DNA of 64,000 nucleotides, taken from assembly GCF_004769555.1 (NCBI RefSeq), contig NZ_RQFY01000007.1, forward strand, positions 62,001-126,000. The letters are read 5' to 3'. Both the position numbers and the translations under genes were made by a program. This stretch comes from Leptospira koniambonensis. Lineage in GTDB: Bacteria > Spirochaetota > Leptospiria > Leptospirales > Leptospiraceae. Under the pieces are notes generated by a model. It was not told where the DNA came from, did not search any database, and saw only the letters and a list, made by a program, of their open reading frames with translations. Positions 52,761 to 62,092 of this stretch are shown one piece after another (the first letter of the stretch is position 1; the number at the start of each line of letters is the position of its first letter).

Positions 52761-54269
52761 ATGCTGTTCAATTCAGCCCATTTTCTATTATTTTTGCCGA
52801 TCGTTTTAATCCTAGCAAAAATCCTAAAAGGTACATACCAAAGGGTTTTCCTTCTTCTTGCCAGTCTCTACTTCTATAACGCTTGGCATCCTGCATCGAT
52901 AGTTTGCGACGATATCAGGACCTCTACTTGGTACGAGAATTGGATCGATCTATCCTTTTGTAATTTTAATATCAACTTATACATCATCATTCTGATCGTT
53001 TCCATGATCGTGGACTACGTTGCAGGAAGATTGATGAGTAAAGAAGGAGTCTCTGAAAAATTCAGAAGGCTTTGTTTAGTCGCTTCCTTGATCACAAATC
53101 TTGGGATCTTAGCATATTTTAAATACACTAACTTCCTACTAGAGGTTTTTGCGGATCTATTCAATCAGATCTCCACAGGCGAACCGATTAAGATAGAACA
53201 TCTAAAGATCATTCTTCCTGTTGGAATTTCGTTTTATACATTCCAGTCCATGAGTTATTCCATAGATGTATTCCGTAGGAACCTGGAAGCTCGAAAATCA
53301 TTCTTAGACTTTGCGTTGTACGTTTCCTTCTTCCCTCAATTGGTAGCTGGACCAATCGTTCGTGCCCACACTTTTTTTAGGGATTTAGATGATACTCCCA
53401 AAGTCACTGCAGAAGATATACAAATCGCTTTTGCACAGATCTTAATGGGATTTACTAGAAAGATCGTATTTGCAGACAACCTCGCAAAGGTAGTAGACTT
53501 TACATTCACTAATTATAAAATTCTAAACCCTGCTGAGATCTGGGTGGGAGCAATGGCTTTCGGTTGGCAGATCTATTTTGACTTTGCAGGTTATACTGAT
53601 ATTGCGATCGGAACAGCAAGACTTTTTGGATACAAATTCGATCCAAACTTCAACTTCCCGATGGTTGCTCGAAATATCGCAGACCACTGGTCTCGTTGGC
53701 ATATTTCCTTCTCCACTTGGATCAGAGATTATATCTATATTCCATTAGGTGGATCCAGAGTTGGAGTTTTGAAAGGATATAGAAACCTTTTTATCACCTG
53801 GTTATTCGCAGGTATCTGGCATGGAGCTGCTTATCACTTCATTGGATGGGGACTCTGGCAAGGGATCATGCTTGGAATTCATAGAGAATATTCCAAGACC
53901 AAAATTGCTATCTGGCTAAATGAAAGAGGAGGTTTAAGCTACGATATTGGAGCTCGGATCTTCACTATGTTCTGCCTTTCCTTCGGATTTATTCTTTTCC
54001 GCGCAAAAACAATGAAGGCCGCCTGGGCAATGATGAAATCACTTGTATTCGCAGTCCCTGGCGGGATCTATTCCGTTAAAACATTCGTAAATTACGATTA
54101 CGGAATATTGCTCATGATCTGTTTTATACTTTCTTATTATTTCTCCCGAAACCCGATAGAAACAATCGTGGAAAACAAAAAAAAGTTCGGGGTATTCGTT
54201 ACTGCGAATTTATTTATCATTCTGTTCTTCGGAGCAGGAGGCCAAAACTTCCTGTATTTCGATTTCTGA
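52761..54269 (+). CDS. MBOAT O-acyltransferase, first copy
   Basis: A 502-residue membrane O-acyltransferase like AlgI/DltB. Characteristic segments are LGILAYFKYTNFLLEV, ILPVGISFYTFQSMSYSIDVFRR, ARNIADHWSRWHISFSTWIRDYIYIPLGGSR and FAGIWHGAAYHFIGWG with the catalytic His in WHG. It moves acyl groups from an intracellular donor across the membrane onto a glycan or cell-wall polymer. It is followed after seven bases by an SGNH-like gene, as in algI-algJ pairs. The second MBOAT at 55440 is a diverged paralogue. Confidence 0.92.
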   Translation: MLFNSAHFLLFLPIVLILAKILKGTYQRVFLLLASLYFYNAWHPASIVCDDIRTSTWYENWIDLSFCNFNINLYIIILIVSMIVDYVAGRLMSKEGVSEKFRRLCLVASLITNLGILAYFKYTNFLLEVFADLFNQISTGEPIKIEHLKIILPVGISFYTFQSMSYSIDVFRRNLEARKSFLDFALYVSFFPQLVAGPIVRAHTFFRDLDDTPKVTAEDIQIAFAQILMGFTRKIVFADNLAKVVDFTFTNYKILNPAEIWVGAMAFGWQIYFDFAGYTDIAIGTARLFGYKFDPNFNFPMVARNIADHWSRWHISFSTWIRDYIYIPLGGSRVGVLKGYRNLFITWLFAGIWHGAAYHFIGWGLWQGIMLGIHREYSKTKIAIWLNERGGLSYDIGARIFTMFCLSFGFILFRAKTMKAAWAMMKSLVFAVPGGIYSVKTFVNYDYGILLMICFILSYYFSRNPIETIVENKKKFGVFVTANLFIILFFGAGGQNFLYFDF

Positions 54270-54276
54270 GGCAAAT

Positions 54277-55437
54277 ATGAATCCGTACATCAGTTTGATC
54301 CGTCAGAGAAGTTTTTGGATACCAATTTTAGTATTGGCTTTATTCGATCTATGCCTTCAAACAGGAGTTTATAGGCCTTATCTTAAAAAAGGATCTTTCG
54401 CGGCAAACGTTATCCGAAACACTGATTATGTTTTAGAGAAAAAGCCCGAATTCGAACCTACAATACTTCTTCTTGGGACCTCGGTTGCTCACCAGGGACT
54501 TTCTCTTAAAACCTTAAATGAGACTCTGGAACCTTATGGAGAAAAGATCCAATCCATCGCTATGGAAGGAACTGAGCTCGTAGTACAAGACGCACTTGTA
54601 CGTAACCTTCTTCCTAAATTCCCTAAAGTACATACAGTCTTACATATATTAGAGATCTCCACTCCTTGGGTGGATCAAGAAGATCTACAGATCCATACTC
54701 TTGCAATGCTCGGAGAGCTGGATAGAAGGATGGCATTTCCTTTAATTTACGAATTCAATTATAATGTGCGTTATGATGATCTTGGATTTTTAGCGTTCAA
54801 GAGTATCGCTTACAGAAGAGATATCCGCGACTTCATACTAGATCCTTCCAAACGTCTGAAAGATATTAGCAGAAGGAAAAAAGAAGCCAAACTTACTCCT
54901 TGGCCTCATGAGAACACAAATCTTCCAAGCATAAGCATGTTCCCTGAAGTGAAAGATATCAAATCCTGCTTGAAGATCACCAATCCTGGGAATGGTATTG
55001 TCGCTCCCGAAGGTTCCGACCAATTTCATAAAAAAGCGATTTGGGACACCTGTGGTTTGGGAGAAAAAACTCCTGTTAAAATTGAAAGAACCAAACAGGT
55101 GAATAACTACTTCCATAGATTAAAAATCCTGCATAATGATATTCGCCAAGTTGGTCTGGAACATGGGCAGAAGATCAAAATTATTGGTGTGATTGCACCT
55201 TATAGTGAGATCATTAAAAATTGGAGAAGTCCGGACAGAAATCGTATCTGGGAAGAAGAGATCCAGAAAATAGATCCAACAACCCCTCTACTTGATTACC
55301 AAGCAAGTCTCGATGGTCAAAACAACGGAGATTATTATTACGATCTAATCCATTTGAATAAGGCTGGAATGGAAAAATTTTCCGCAATATTCTCCGCTGA
55401 CTTACCTTCTATCCTCGGACTAACTCGGAAAAAATAG
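54277..55437 (+). CDS. SGNH-like partner of the first MBOAT
   Basis: A 386-residue protein with an N-terminal membrane segment (residues about 13-28). The N-terminal block LLLGTSVAHQGLS (GTS at 67-69) and C-terminal DLIHLNKAGMEKF (D356, H359) match the Ser and Asp-His catalytic blocks of SGNH hydrolases such as AlgJ and DltD. In these systems the SGNH partner completes acyl transfer outside the membrane. The middle region is unlike AlgJ and may confer acceptor specificity. Probably the Leptospira DUF1574-type family, but unverified. Two bases separate it from the second MBOAT gene. Confidence 0.7.
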   Translation: MNPYISLIRQRSFWIPILVLALFDLCLQTGVYRPYLKKGSFAANVIRNTDYVLEKKPEFEPTILLLGTSVAHQGLSLKTLNETLEPYGEKIQSIAMEGTELVVQDALVRNLLPKFPKVHTVLHILEISTPWVDQEDLQIHTLAMLGELDRRMAFPLIYEFNYNVRYDDLGFLAFKSIAYRRDIRDFILDPSKRLKDISRRKKEAKLTPWPHENTNLPSISMFPEVKDIKSCLKITNPGNGIVAPEGSDQFHKKAIWDTCGLGEKTPVKIERTKQVNNYFHRLKILHNDIRQVGLEHGQKIKIIGVIAPYSEIIKNWRSPDRNRIWEEEIQKIDPTTPLLDYQASLDGQNNGDYYYDLIHLNKAGMEKFSAIFSADLPSILGLTRKK

Positions 55438-55439
55438 AA

Positions 55440-56837
55440 ATGATCTTTACCTCTACTTTATTTCTCATATTCTTCCTGATCGTTTATGTTCTGTATTGGT
55501 CTTGGGACAGCCGCAAATACAGAGAATGGATCCTATTAGTTGCGTCCTTAGTATTTTATGCTTCCTGGAATCCTCCTTTCCTTTTGCATTTATTAGGAAT
55601 TGTATTTTTAAATTATCTTTTTCTAAAACCAATCGCAAAGACAAAGAGTAAAAAATTACTTACGATCATTGTTTTGATCGATTTGATCAATTTAGGAATT
55701 TTCAAATATTTTTATTTTGTTTCGGACAATCTTTTCTACGTAACAAACTTATCTCTTTTTAACACTAGCACATTTTCTTTTAGGATTATTCTCCCATTAG
55801 CGATCAGCTTTTACACATTCCAAGTAATGGCGTTCGTAATAGATGTGTATCGAGGAAAAGTAGAAGAACTTCCTAACTTCTTCCATTTTACTTTGTTCTT
55901 ATTATTCTTTCCTCAGCTGGTCGCAGGACCTATCATGAGGGCAAAAGATTTTTTCCCAAGATTAGAACATTTAAGGATCCATAAAACTGCGATCTTCACA
56001 GGACTCTTTCTGATCGGGCTCGGAGCTTGTAAGAAGATCCTAATCGCAGATAATTTAGGTGGTTTGATCGATCCTGTTTTCCTAAGACCTAGGGAATATG
56101 GAAGCGGCTCCTTACTCTTAGCAACAATCGGATTTACCTGGCAGGTATATTCAGACTTCTCAGGATATACAGACGTAGCTAAAGGTTGCGCCTTATTATT
56201 CGGATTTAATATTCCAAGAAATTTTAATGCTCCTTTCTTCAGCAAGAATATCCACGAGCTTTGGAGAAAATGGCATATCACTCTTGGAACCTGGCTCAAA
56301 GATTATATTTATATTCCTTTGGGCGGAAGTAGAGGTTCGGAAGCAAGAACAAATATCAACCAAACAATCACATTTGCTTTGGGTGGTTTATGGCATGGAG
56401 CCAACTGGACTTTCTTAGCTTGGGGACTTTCTCATGGATTATTCCTCTTTGTAGAGAGAACTTTTGAAAGAAAAGGAATCAGGATCTTACCTGAATCCGG
56501 AAAATTTTTTACCGGGGTCCGGATCTTTTGGACCTATTCATTATTTACTCTTGCAGCAGTATTTTTCCGCTCATTTAGCATCCAAGATTGTTTTTATATT
56601 TTCGAAAGCTGGTTCTATCATATCCGTCCGGAACAGACAATTACTCTTTCTTTCAATTTAGTAATTCCTTATATTATTGGAGGAATTATTTTCCACGCTG
56701 CAGAAGCGCCTAAACATTATCCGCTTTGGTTCCAAAGACATAGGACCAAACTTTTACTTGCCTTCCTTTTGATCGGAGCTCTGATCTTTGGAAATTACGC
56801 GGGCAAGGGACAAGACTTTATCTACTTTGCATTTTAG
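55440..56837 (+). CDS. MBOAT O-acyltransferase, second copy
   Basis: A 465-residue MBOAT protein with the same architecture as the first copy: ILPLAISFYTFQVMAFVIDVYRGK, KNIHELWRKWHITLGTWLKDYIYIPLGGSR and LGGLWHGANWTFLAWGLSHG with catalytic His. It differs throughout, so it is an old duplication or an independent acquisition, not a recent repeat. It is followed after three bases by a second SGNH-like gene. Confidence 0.92.
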   Translation: MIFTSTLFLIFFLIVYVLYWSWDSRKYREWILLVASLVFYASWNPPFLLHLLGIVFLNYLFLKPIAKTKSKKLLTIIVLIDLINLGIFKYFYFVSDNLFYVTNLSLFNTSTFSFRIILPLAISFYTFQVMAFVIDVYRGKVEELPNFFHFTLFLLFFPQLVAGPIMRAKDFFPRLEHLRIHKTAIFTGLFLIGLGACKKILIADNLGGLIDPVFLRPREYGSGSLLLATIGFTWQVYSDFSGYTDVAKGCALLFGFNIPRNFNAPFFSKNIHELWRKWHITLGTWLKDYIYIPLGGSRGSEARTNINQTITFALGGLWHGANWTFLAWGLSHGLFLFVERTFERKGIRILPESGKFFTGVRIFWTYSLFTLAAVFFRSFSIQDCFYIFESWFYHIRPEQTITLSFNLVIPYIIGGIIFHAAEAPKHYPLWFQRHRTKLLLAFLLIGALIFGNYAGKGQDFIYFAF

Positions 56838-56840
56838 ATT

Positions 56841-57911
56841 ATGAAAAGAATTCCTTTGTTACATCGTAAAATCCTATGGATCCCTCTTGGAATTGTCGCT
56901 CTGCTGTTTATATGGGACAGGATACTTTCTTCCGAGATGATCAGACCATATACAGAAACAGGCGCCGAATATTATTTTTATAATATGAAAGATAAGGTTC
57001 TTTCTATCATGAAGAAGGAAACTGATTCCAAAAAAGAAACCCAGACAGTGCTTACATTTTTTGGAACTTCTCATATGGGAGAATTCTCTTTAGCAGAATT
57101 TGAAAAAGAAAGCCCAGGCCTGATCGTATACAATCTTTCCGGACCTTCTGCCCCTTATTCTTTCCATAATTTTACTCTGGAAAAACTTCTTAAAAAAGAC
57201 ATTCCTTTAGACTATGCGATTTTAGAATATTATCCGGATTCGGGAACTGATTTCGCAAATAGATATCCATTACGTTATTCTTATGATTTCCCCTTCTTTC
57301 TAAAATACTGGGATATATTTTCCACAAGTGAATGGGATAGCTTTCTTAAGGCGAAAGTATTCCGCACTTCAGTATTTCCTCCTAGATTTAAAGAAGCATA
57401 TTCCAGATTCAGGAACCCGTTGGAAGTCCTACAACTTATGTATGTAAGGGATATCCTCATCAATGAATCTGATAAGTTCAAAGGTGGGATCCCGAACGGG
57501 CTTTTGGCAAATACACCGGAAGATAAACTAGACTCAGAATCAGAAAGGATTTTTAACGAGTCATATAAAAATTTCAAAAATTCTAAAGTACAAGAATATT
57601 TTCTCAGGAATTTTTTAAAAACAGCGAGAGAGAATCATATTAAAGTAGTTTTATGGACTCCTTTACTGTATTCTACATTCTCAGAAAAAGTTAGGTCTGC
57701 ACCATTCTTTCAAGGATGGATAGACCTCCGAAACAAGATCATCCAAGAATATCCGGAAACTTTGGTATTAGATATGGAAGAATATCGTTCCAGAATGAAA
57801 TGCCAAAAGTTTATAGACCCTCACCATCTCAGCGGCGGATGTTATGCAGAACCTACTAGATATTTAGTAGAATTTTTGCAGGAAAAGGGAAATCTCCCTA
57901 AAACAAAATGA
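56841..57911 (+). CDS. SGNH-like partner of the second MBOAT
   Basis: A 356-residue protein with an N-terminal membrane segment (residues about 11-26). The N-terminal FFGTSHMGEFS (GTS at 75-77) and C-terminal IDPHHLSGG (D326, H329) give the catalytic ends of an SGNH fold. DFDPHH spacing is closer to the protein at 39293 than to 54277. It overlaps the MazG-like gene by four bases. The pairing with an MBOAT protein is the main clue to function. Confidence 0.68.
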   Translation: MKRIPLLHRKILWIPLGIVALLFIWDRILSSEMIRPYTETGAEYYFYNMKDKVLSIMKKETDSKKETQTVLTFFGTSHMGEFSLAEFEKESPGLIVYNLSGPSAPYSFHNFTLEKLLKKDIPLDYAILEYYPDSGTDFANRYPLRYSYDFPFFLKYWDIFSTSEWDSFLKAKVFRTSVFPPRFKEAYSRFRNPLEVLQLMYVRDILINESDKFKGGIPNGLLANTPEDKLDSESERIFNESYKNFKNSKVQEYFLRNFLKTARENHIKVVLWTPLLYSTFSEKVRSAPFFQGWIDLRNKIIQEYPETLVLDMEEYRSRMKCQKFIDPHHLSGGCYAEPTRYLVEFLQEKGNLPKTK

Positions 57912-58240
57912 ACTTCGACGAAGCTCAAAAGACGGTAGATGATTGGATCAAAACCATCGGGGTTAAGTATTTTTCAGAACTTACAAACCTAGCCATCTTA
58001 ATGGAAGAAGTGGGAGAATTCTCCCGACTAGTCGCTCGAAAATACGGAGATCAATCTTTCAAAAATGGAGAAGATCCGGAAGGTCTATCCAAAGAACTAG
58101 GAGATATACTTTTTGTTCTGACTTGTCTAGCAAATCAAATGGGAATTTCAATGGAAGAGGCTTTTAAAGCGACATTAGAAAAGAATACAACCCGAGATAA
58201 GGATCGTCACAAGAACAATCCTAAGTTAAAAGATCTTTAA
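57908..58240 (+). CDS. MazG-like nucleotide pyrophosphohydrolase
   Basis: A 110-residue all-helical protein. LAILMEEVGEFSRLVARKYGD contains the EEVxE metal motif and GLSKELGDILFVLTCLANQMGISMEEAF has the second ExxD site. Such single-domain enzymes hydrolyse nucleoside triphosphates, often non-canonical ones. It may be in the glycan operon by accident of expression; no link is evident. It converges with exbD, with two bases between the stops. Confidence 0.9.
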   Translation: MNFDEAQKTVDDWIKTIGVKYFSELTNLAILMEEVGEFSRLVARKYGDQSFKNGEDPEGLSKELGDILFVLTCLANQMGISMEEAFKATLEKNTTRDKDRHKNNPKLKDL

Positions 58241-58242
58241 TA

Positions 58243-58641
58243 TTACTTTTGACCTTGGACAGCAAGTTCCAAGGAAGAAGCTCCCGATCTACTTAACAAA
58301 TCTAATACTTTTACGATCTCTTCGTAGTTCGCAGTCTTGTCTGCGAAAAATCTGACTTCTTTTTCTTTTACAAGTCCTTGTTTAAGTTTTTCCTCTAAAA
58401 CTGCTCTTTGGACTTTTTCATCTCCAATTCTATAAGAGCCATCTGGCAAAAGTGCAAATTCTACTCTTTCACCTTTTGGATCTTCTCCCTGCCCTACTTT
58501 AGGAAGTTCTAATGGAATAGATCTGATCTCTTTTCGAAAGCTAACTGCAAGCATTACGAAGACTAGAAGTATAAATACTACGTCTATAAAACTGGTCAGG
58601 TCTATTCCTGGATCTTCTTCTTTTAAGATCGACTTTCTCAT
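58243..58641 (-). CDS. exbD: ExbD/TolR proton channel subunit
   Basis: A 132-residue protein with one membrane segment: DLTSFIDVVFILLVFVMLAVSF, where the Asp in the segment is the conserved proton-carrying residue. A short periplasmic domain follows (VRFFADKTANYEEIVKVLDLLSRSG). Together with the upstream exbB-like gene it forms an energy-transducing complex. Neither TonB nor TolA/TolB is adjacent, so I do not choose between Exb and Tol function. Confidence 0.88.
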   Translation of the reverse strand: MRKSILKEEDPGIDLTSFIDVVFILLVFVMLAVSFRKEIRSIPLELPKVGQGEDPKGERVEFALLPDGSYRIGDEKVQRAVLEEKLKQGLVKEKEVRFFADKTANYEEIVKVLDLLSRSGASSLELAVQGQK

Positions 58642-58647
58642 TTGATT

Positions 58648-59124
58648 TTATCTAGGAGGGATTTTCAACCAAGAGAGAGCTTCTCTTTCTAAATCCAGTA
58701 ATCTATGTTTTAAAAATTGGAAACCGAATAAGGAAGGGATCGCCACAAATAATCCTAGGATTGTTGTTACAAGTGCAAGTTTGATCCCACCTGCAAATGC
58801 ATCCAAACTCACTGTTCCTGCAGCTTGCAAGGAGGAGAATGCTTCAGAGATCCCTAGTACAGTTCCTAAAAGCCCAAGCATTGTAGAAATTCCTGCCAGA
58901 TGTTTCATCCAGGAAAGTTTGGTTTCAATGGGAAATAATACTTCTGAAAGTTTTTCTTCCCAGATGGAAGGATTGTTTTCGGTTAAGAAGTTTTGTTTTA
59001 AGGATTCTTTTCTTTTGGGAAGAATACTCCAAACATGTATAAAGGTTCCAAGATTCCAAACGGAAAGAAGAATGATCAGGCTGGAAACCCAATCCAATCC
59101 TTGTAGAAAGCCTAGGTCTTTCAT
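58648..59124 (-). CDS. exbB: ExbB/TolQ/MotA-family proton channel
   Basis: A 158-residue protein with three membrane segments; WMKHLAGISTMLGLLGTVLGISEAF and GGIKLALVTTILGLFVAIPSLFGFQFL are the signature. It is shorter than E. coli ExbB because the cytoplasmic loop is short. It is six bases upstream of exbD and forms a pair with it. Divergent from ubiE with a 96-base shared control region. Confidence 0.88.
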   Translation of the reverse strand: MKDLGFLQGLDWVSSLIILLSVWNLGTFIHVWSILPKRKESLKQNFLTENNPSIWEEKLSEVLFPIETKLSWMKHLAGISTMLGLLGTVLGISEAFSSLQAAGTVSLDAFAGGIKLALVTTILGLFVAIPSLFGFQFLKHRLLDLEREALSWLKIPPR

Positions 59125-59220
59125 CGTTTCTCCAAAATACGGAAACTTCTACTTTCTGTCATCCGAACAAAAATCCAAATCCCTCTTGCACCGGAGAGAT
59201 TTGTCAAAATCCTAAGGGAA

Positions 59221-59967
59221 ATGGCCTCTTTTCAAATGCCTTCTTCAGATACGAAGGCGGATTTCGTTCGAGTAAATTTCAATAGGATCGCATCCAAATA
59301 CGATCGTTTCAACGATTGTAGTACCTTCTTCTTACATAGGTCTTGGAAGAATAGATTGGTACAAGAGATCGAAGCTGAAACAAAAGGGCCAATCCAAGTT
59401 TTAGATCTATGTTGCGGAACAGGAGATATCTCCATTCGTCTAGAAAAATCTCAAAGAGTAGGATCTTTACTTAGCCTAGATTTCTCCGAAAATATGTTAG
59501 AAGTTGCAAAAACAAGACTCGAAACATCGATCGACCAAGGCAGAGTAAAAGTAGAATGGGGAGATGCTACAAATCTTTCTCAGATCAAAAATGAAAGTCT
59601 GGATGCAGTCAGCATTGGTTTTGGTTTAAGAAATGTGAATAACCTAGATAAGGCATTATCGGAAATTTATAGAGTTCTGAAACCCGGCGGAGTATTCGCT
59701 AACCTGGACGTGGGAAAGGTTAAAAATCCTTTTATAAAAGCATTCGCTGATTTTTATTTTTTCAGGATCGTTCCTTTTTTCGGTTATGTACTCTGGGGTG
59801 GTAAAAACGAAATGTTTGATTATCTGCCAGTCTCTTCTCTTTATTATCCAGACCAAGAAGGTTTAAAATCCAAATTGGAACAAGCAGGTTTGGAGAAGGT
59901 CAGATATACTAATTTTGTATTCGGGAATAGCGTTCTTCATATAGGAAAAAAACCTAATAGACCGTAG
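59221..59967 (+). CDS. ubiE: Demethylmenaquinone/ubiquinone methyltransferase
   Basis: A 248-residue SAM methyltransferase. Motif I is VLDLCCGTGDISIRLE; further UbiE family features are FVRVNFNRIASKYDRFN, SFSENML-like LDFSENMLEVA, DAVSIGFGLRNVNNLDKAL, and FRIVPFFGYVLWGG. The family C-methylates demethylmenaquinone in the membrane. Leptospira uses menaquinone, so the MenG name is functionally apt; I use ubiE as the family symbol. Confidence 0.93.
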   Translation: MASFQMPSSDTKADFVRVNFNRIASKYDRFNDCSTFFLHRSWKNRLVQEIEAETKGPIQVLDLCCGTGDISIRLEKSQRVGSLLSLDFSENMLEVAKTRLETSIDQGRVKVEWGDATNLSQIKNESLDAVSIGFGLRNVNNLDKALSEIYRVLKPGGVFANLDVGKVKNPFIKAFADFYFFRIVPFFGYVLWGGKNEMFDYLPVSSLYYPDQEGLKSKLEQAGLEKVRYTNFVFGNSVLHIGKKPNRP

Positions 59968-60025
59968 TACCAATCCTTTTCACCCCGTCTCCTAAGGTAA
60001 AGAGATTAGAGTGGGGTTACCCTTC

Positions 60026-62008
60026 ATGAAAAAGTTCCTAGCCTTGGCGATAATTGCCGGGTTCGTTTATAACTGTGGTCACAAGAAAAATGGTCTATTA
60101 CTACCGTTTTTTTTCTTAGGTAGCCAACACACTGCAACTGGAGGAGTTCCAGGAAATAGCGGTAGCCCTGGAGTAGTATTTGTTCCAGGAGATGGTTCCG
60201 GAAATCCAGTAACCCCTCCTGCGGATAATACAAATAATAGCGGTGGTTCCACTACTACCCCATCAGATTCCAATTCTAATTCAGGAAGTGGAAGTTCAGA
60301 TAGCGGATCAGGATCCTCTGGATCATCCGGCTCCACGAGCGGCTCAAACAATTCTTCTGATCAAACTTCCTCCAATTCAAATACATCAGATTCTTCTAAT
60401 ACATCCGGATCATCTTCTTCCGGAAATTCTGGAAGTTCTAATGACTCCAGTTCTGGAAATTCTGGATCTAGTTCTTCTGATTCTGCAAGTAATACTGGTA
60501 ATTCTTCTAGTGGAAATAGCAGTTCTGGATCTTCCGATTCAGGTTCAAACTCTTCTTCAAACTCCGGATCTTCGAGTTCTTCCTCTGGAGATTCTACTGC
60601 ATCCAACGGGTCCTCTAATAGTGGGAACTCAGGATCTTCTTCAGATAATACAAACAATAGTTCTAATTCCAATTCAGGAAATGGTTCCAATAGTGGATCA
60701 GGATCCGGCGATTCTTCTGGAACTCCTACAGTGGCTGTAGTAGTGGTAGAAGATCCGAAAGGAGATCCTATCTTTAACTATAACACAACAATCAATATCC
60801 CTTTAAATCTTACTGTATTAGATAATAAGGCTAATGTAGTTTCCGGAGCTACTGTTCTTGTATATGATGAGAATAATAATATACTATTCCAAGGTGTTTC
60901 TGATTCTTCTGGAAAAGTAACTGGAACATTAACTGTTCCAACTTCTGTAGGAAATATCACTGTAGACATTTCTATCGGTGGGGAATCTATTTCTCAATAT
61001 ATCAGCTTACAATCAGTTCTTGGAATTAACAGAACGATCAGATATGAAGTAAATCTTCCTACAGTTCAAGTTGCAGACACTGATGGGGATGGAGTACCTG
61101 ATAATACTGATATTTATCCAAACGACGCAACTCGTTCTACAGAAATTGCTTATCCTGCAGAAGGAGTATTCACTGTTGCTTATGAGGATCTCTATCCTTC
61201 TCCAGGTGATGCAGACTTTAATGATTATGTGATCCAATTCAGAAATGCAGAAGATCTAAATTCTTCCGGAAAGATCGTAAGACTGAGAGGAAAATACCAA
61301 CACGTAGCAAAAGGTGCAGGTTATAGACATCAGCTTTATATTAAATTGCCTGTGGATGTTGGCGCTTCTATCACTTATACGCTGACACAAGCAGACGGAA
61401 AAGTAGAAGTTGCAACAAACACTGTAAGTGTAACTGCTGCAAACTTAAAATCAGGCTACCAAATCTTTGATGATTCTAATAAGACGATCAGAGGACAGAA
61501 CGCTCACCCCGGTGATGTATTTAAACCTGGATTTATCGCAACTGTAGAGATCGTATTTAATGCTCCTGTAGAAAGAGCTAAATTAGGATCTTTCCCTTAC
61601 GATCTATATGCGTATGTGATCAATACAAAACAAGAGATCCATTTCCCTGGATTGTATAAGAACCTACTTGGAACTGACAAATATCTGGACGTCACTGGAT
61701 TTCCTTGGGCGATCTTAGTTCCAGGCTCTTGGAAATATCCGTATGAAAGATATGATATTAGAAATCCTGCTGAAACAGGATATTCTGAGTTCAACCTTTG
61801 GGTGGCTTCCGGTGGAAAAGAATACAAAACTTGGTATAATAACGTGACTAACGAATCCAAAGCATTCCCTGTTCCAAGTAATAGTGGTCTACTCGGTTAT
61901 CTGTTTCTCTCTGTGAAAAAATTCGCGATCTTCTATGCGTTAGGACTTGTCCTCGCTGGTGGAATTGCAGTTTATTTCCTTAGAAAAAAACAAAGTTTAG
62001 TCGTGTAG
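60026..62008 (+). CDS. Ser-rich LruC-domain lipoprotein
   Basis: With ATG 60026 (a GTG at 60011 is an alternative) the protein has a lipoprotein signal ending FVYNCG (Cys about 17). Residues about 65-235 are a low-complexity Ser/Gly/Asn tract of roughly 170 residues. A beta-sandwich (about 240-345) with DGDGVPDNTDIYPND calcium-type loops leads to the LruC domain (PGDADFNDYVIQFRN and KLRG.. to about 590). The end has a hydrophobic segment and LRKKQ anchor-like tail. LruC is a leptospiral surface antigen family. Exposure at the surface and stalk function of the Ser tract are inference. A strong terminator follows. Confidence 0.85.
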   Translation: MKKFLALAIIAGFVYNCGHKKNGLLLPFFFLGSQHTATGGVPGNSGSPGVVFVPGDGSGNPVTPPADNTNNSGGSTTTPSDSNSNSGSGSSDSGSGSSGSSGSTSGSNNSSDQTSSNSNTSDSSNTSGSSSSGNSGSSNDSSSGNSGSSSSDSASNTGNSSSGNSSSGSSDSGSNSSSNSGSSSSSSGDSTASNGSSNSGNSGSSSDNTNNSSNSNSGNGSNSGSGSGDSSGTPTVAVVVVEDPKGDPIFNYNTTINIPLNLTVLDNKANVVSGATVLVYDENNNILFQGVSDSSGKVTGTLTVPTSVGNITVDISIGGESISQYISLQSVLGINRTIRYEVNLPTVQVADTDGDGVPDNTDIYPNDATRSTEIAYPAEGVFTVAYEDLYPSPGDADFNDYVIQFRNAEDLNSSGKIVRLRGKYQHVAKGAGYRHQLYIKLPVDVGASITYTLTQADGKVEVATNTVSVTAANLKSGYQIFDDSNKTIRGQNAHPGDVFKPGFIATVEIVFNAPVERAKLGSFPYDLYAYVINTKQEIHFPGLYKNLLGTDKYLDVTGFPWAILVPGSWKYPYERYDIRNPAETGYSEFNLWVASGGKEYKTWYNNVTNESKAFPVPSNSGLLGYLFLSVKKFAIFYALGLVLAGGIAVYFLRKKQSLVV

Positions 62009-62044
62009 AAATCAAAAACCCCGCTTAACAAATATTGCGGATTG

Positions 62045-62083
62045 AAAGGCGTCGCTTAAAATTGTCGAGCGGCGCCTTTTTTA
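62045..62083 (+). terminator. Intrinsic terminator after the LruC-domain gene
   Basis: Arm AAAGGCGTCGC (62045-62055) pairs with GCGGCGCCTTT (62069-62079) allowing one G-U, with a 13-base loop and a T-run to 62082. It is the clearest intrinsic terminator in the window. The next gene starts ten bases after it. Confidence 0.75.
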
Positions 62084-62092
62084 TTAAAGCGA

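Noticed and set aside
60243..60740. Frames on both strands across the Ser-rich tract (also 60361-60690)
   Set aside because: They are shadow frames of repetitive Ser/Asn codons, with Pro/Leu/Glu bias and no signals.
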